NCBI GenBank assembly: GCA_031275535.1
Contig: JAISOR010000182.1
Span: forward strand, 1-8,009
From: Treponema sp.
Lineage (GTDB): Bacteria > Spirochaetota > Spirochaetia > Treponematales > Breznakiellaceae
Length of the DNA: 8,009 nt
Direction: 5' to 3'
Position numbers and translations under genes: made by a program. Below the pieces are notes generated by a model. The model was given only the letters and a program-made list of their open reading frames with translations, had not been told where the DNA came from and ran no database searches. Below, piece by piece: positions 6,280-8,009 of this stretch (within the stretch, counting starts at the first letter, position 1; every line of letters starts with the position of its first letter).

Positions 6280-7650
6280 TTATTTAGAACCCGAAGGCCG
6301 GAGCGGGGATTTCCCGGCATCTTCAAAGAAGGTCTTATGCAGGGCGGTTACCACATCCCCGGCCTGGGTATCGTTGACGATAAAGCTGATGTTTACCTTG
6401 CTGGCCCCCTGGGAGACCATCTGGACCTGCACCCCCAGGCTTACGCAGACCCCAAAGGCCCGTTCCAGGATCTCCGAGGACCGGCGCACATCCCCCACGA
6501 TGGTAACAATGGCCTTGTCCTTTTTAATTTCCACGCTGGCGATCCGGGCCAGGTCCTTCCTCAGGGCCTCCAGATCGTGAACCGCGTCCAGGGTCAGGGA
6601 GATAGAAACCTCACTGGTGGCTACCACGTCTACCGAAAGACGGTGCCGGGCAAAGGCGGAAAACACCCCCTCCAGAAAGCCGTACTGCCCCAGCATCCGG
6701 GTAGATACCACATCCACCAGGGTCACATTCTTCCGGGAGGTAATAGCCCGGACCGGTCCGGGCTTTTTATTCAGCGAGGCCACGATCCTGGTGCCCGGCG
6801 CTTCGGGGTTATAGGAGTTCTTGACCAGTACGGGGGTTCCGCTTTTGATGCAGGGCTGCATGGCCCGGGGATGGAGGACCTGGGCGCCGAAATAGGCCAG
6901 TTCCGCCGCCTCCTCGTAGGTAACCTCCTCCACCGGCAGGGCCGCCTTTACCAGCCGGGGGTCCGCAGTAAGGATGCCGTCCACATCCTTCCATATCTGC
7001 ACCTCCCGGGCCTTGCAGGCCGCGGCGATCATGGTGGCGCTAAGGTCCGAACCGCCCCGCCCCAGGGTGGTGATATTGCCCTCCCGGTCTTTGGCGATAA
7101 AACCGGTAATTACCGGCAGGACCCCCGAATCGACCAGGGGGCAGAGGATCTGGGGGATCAGGTCCCAGCTTTCCTTTGCCAGTTCCGCGGCGGTAAAATT
7201 GGAGTCCGAAAGCACCCCCGCGTCCCAGGCGTCCAGGGCCTGGGCTTTTAAACGCAGGGATTTAAGATAGGCCCCGGCAATGCGCACCGAAAGACGTTCC
7301 CCAAAGGAGACCAGGTAATCCTTGGTCCTGCTGGTCAATTCCCTTGTAAGGGAAATCCCCGTCAAAAGGGTCCGCAGTTCTTCCAAGAGGGGGGCTACTT
7401 CATGCTGAACCGAATGTTTCAGGTTCAGCTCTTTTATGGTTTTGATGTGGAGCTCTTCTATTTTTTTTATTGATACGGCCCCGTCTTTTACGGCCCTCCC
7501 GGCGGCTTCCAAAAGATGATCCGTGGTATCTCCCATGGCGGACAATACCAATACGGGCCTTAGGGGGAGCAAGGGCTGGATAATTTTAGACACATGACGG
7601 ATCCGTTCCGCATTGGCAACGGAGCTGCCCCCGAATTTCATAACAACCAT
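6280..7650 (-). CDS. lysC: Aspartokinase, monofunctional LysC/AKIII type
   Basis: This enzyme phosphorylates L-aspartate with ATP and opens the pathway. The protein has 456 residues, close to E. coli AKIII at 449. The kinase domain (about 1-300) begins MVVMKFGGSSVAN, with the nucleotide-binding KFGGSS (5-10). It contains LVSFGERLS (113-121), TLGRGGSD (195-202) and KDVDGILTADPR (221-232). Two ACT domains follow, at about 308-365 and 380-430. The first contains STRMLGQYGFLEGVF (316-330) and SVDVVATSEVSISLTLD (339-355), close to the AKIII lysine pocket, so feedback inhibition by lysine is expected. There is no homoserine dehydrogenase fusion. GGAGG lies 10 nt before the ATG, slightly long; the next in-frame ATG (codon 4) is worse placed. 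It is the first gene of the operon. Confidence 0.95.
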   Translation of the reverse strand: MVVMKFGGSSVANAERIRHVSKIIQPLLPLRPVLVLSAMGDTTDHLLEAAGRAVKDGAVSIKKIEELHIKTIKELNLKHSVQHEVAPLLEELRTLLTGISLTRELTSRTKDYLVSFGERLSVRIAGAYLKSLRLKAQALDAWDAGVLSDSNFTAAELAKESWDLIPQILCPLVDSGVLPVITGFIAKDREGNITTLGRGGSDLSATMIAAACKAREVQIWKDVDGILTADPRLVKAALPVEEVTYEEAAELAYFGAQVLHPRAMQPCIKSGTPVLVKNSYNPEAPGTRIVASLNKKPGPVRAITSRKNVTLVDVVSTRMLGQYGFLEGVFSAFARHRLSVDVVATSEVSISLTLDAVHDLEALRKDLARIASVEIKKDKAIVTIVGDVRRSSEILERAFGVCVSLGVQVQMVSQGASKVNISFIVNDTQAGDVVTALHKTFFEDAGKSPLRPSGSK

Positions 7651-7843
7651 GATACCATTTCCTCCGAAACAAAGACGGCCCGAGGCTTATGCGCCGATTA
7701 TGAATCTATCAAGAAATGTATATATATGCAATATAAGGGCTCCTGCACAGTAATTTTACATTTACAAAGAAAATAACTACCGGATCTTCACGGCAATTAA
7801 AGCAAAACCCCGCTTTAAACCCATTATATTAGAAACGGCCGCC
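7651..7843. other. Intergenic leader between lysC and the plus-strand repeat gene
   Basis: This 193-nt spacer separates lysC from the right-hand gene. It is AT-rich in the middle (7700-7780). It should hold the operon promoter and the lysC 5' leader. I see no lysine-riboswitch (L-box) core and no terminator-antiterminator pair. A short imperfect hairpin (7833-7858, GGCC arms around a 9-nt loop) ends just past this spacer and overlaps the first candidate start of the right-hand gene. Confidence 0.5.
7703..7731 (-). promoter_or_regulatory. Possible sigma-70-like promoter for the lysine operon
   Basis: On the minus strand TTGCAT (7726-7731) and TAGATT (7703-7708) are separated by 17 nt, about 50 nt before lysC. 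Neither box is a close match to consensus, and the region is AT-rich enough to give such matches by chance. Confidence 0.25.
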
Positions 7844-8009
7844 ATGCAAGGCCGGTTTTCCCCATTGGCGGGCATTCCGGCAGGGGGTATATTTTTACAA
7901 GGAGCCGATTATGGGAAAATAATTAAAGAAAGTTCTCAAGAAACGGACCGGAAAATGAAAGAAACCGGCCGGATAGTTAAAGAAACGGCGCTGCAAATGA
8001 AAGAGACCG
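7844..8009 (+). CDS. N-terminus of a coiled-coil heptad-repeat protein, cut off by the window edge
   Basis: The plus-strand frame from ATG 7844 stays open to the last base (55 residues). Its second half reads GKIIKESSQET, then DRKMKET, GRIVKET and ALQMKET: 7-residue units ending in KET, rich in Lys and Glu, as expected for a coiled coil. N-terminal KETDRxMKET repeats are familiar to me from bacterial proteins carrying a C-terminal PD-(D/E)XK nuclease-like domain (DUF3782 and relatives). That domain would lie outside the window, so this is a guess. ATG 7844 has no ribosome site and lies in a small hairpin. A much better site, AAGGAG (7899-7904), precedes ATG 7911, but that ATG reads MGK and stops. 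One added base after GGA would join it to the repeats as MGKIIKESSQ. The gene may therefore have a broken start. Confidence 0.45.
   Translation, partial: MQGRFSPLAGIPAGGIFLQGADYGKIIKESSQETDRKMKETGRIVKETALQMKET
7899..7904 (+). promoter_or_regulatory. Strong ribosome-binding site before an out-of-frame ATG
   Basis: AAGGAG sits 6 nt before ATG 7911. That ATG opens only three codons before TAA, while the neighbouring frame carries the repeat protein. The quality of the site suggests that 7911 is, or was, the real start of the downstream gene. Confidence 0.5.
7925..8008 (+). repeat. Four 21-bp units encoding KET-ending heptads
   Basis: Units 7925-7945, 7946-7966, 7967-7987 and 7988-8008 are each 21 bp. 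They encode KESSQET, DRKMKET, GRIVKET and ALQMKET. The last nine bases of each unit (AARGARACN-like) are the most conserved. The array probably continues past the window. Confidence 0.6.

Noticed and set aside
3542..7251. Long plus-strand frames of 245 to 400 residues opposite asd, dapA, dapB and lysC
   Set aside because: Each is antisense to a gene with a full set of family motifs, and none has coherent similarity of its own.
7594..7776. 60-residue plus-strand frame across the lysC start
   Set aside because: It overlaps the lysC N-terminus and leader, has no ribosome site and no protein-like composition.
7651..7843. Lysine riboswitch upstream of lysC
   Set aside because: I looked for the conserved L-box core and a terminator pair on the minus strand and found neither; the leader is also short for an L-box plus expression platform.
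7833..7858. Hairpin followed by TTTT on the plus strand as a terminator
   Set aside because: The stem is short and bulged, and no plus-strand gene ends before it.

Overview
The window holds a compact lysine-biosynthesis operon on the minus strand (about 919-7650), flanked by two accessory fragments. Read from its promoter side, the order is lysC - dapB - dapA - asd - lysA - dapL. These genes convert aspartate to LL-diaminopimelate by the aminotransferase (DapL) shortcut and then decarboxylate diaminopimelate to lysine. Gaps are 10-26 nt and dapB/dapA overlap by 14 nt, so a single transcript is likely. No dapF epimerase and no other amino-acid genes are present.

The operon is GC-rich with many CCC/GGG codons, so long open frames appear on the opposite strand. 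DapL, a fungal/archaeal-type Asd and a LysA of the subclass also seen in clostridia suggest an anaerobic bacterium. A Treponema-like spirochaete is my best guess, but this is inference and not a proven assignment.

The left end (1 to about 860) is very AT-rich and looks acquired. It carries a minus-strand homologue of the type II restriction endonuclease EcoRV. The catalytic PD...DxK residues and both DNA-recognition loops are recognisable. The reading frame breaks at a 7-A homopolymer (293-299), after which the rest of the EcoRV-like protein continues in the -1 frame to the window edge. Between it and dapL lie a 41-codon open frame that looks like the tail of a lost gene (757-882), a perfect 14-bp inverted repeat (819-858), and a 66-nt stretch with no G on the plus strand (867-932). 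The picture is a decayed or switched-off restriction-modification locus abutting a housekeeping operon.

The right end (7651-8009) contains the lysC leader and then the start of a plus-strand gene. That gene encodes 7-residue coiled-coil repeats ending in KET, built from 21-bp DNA units, and runs off the window. Its best ribosome-binding site and ATG are one nucleotide out of frame with the repeats, so its start is uncertain or broken.
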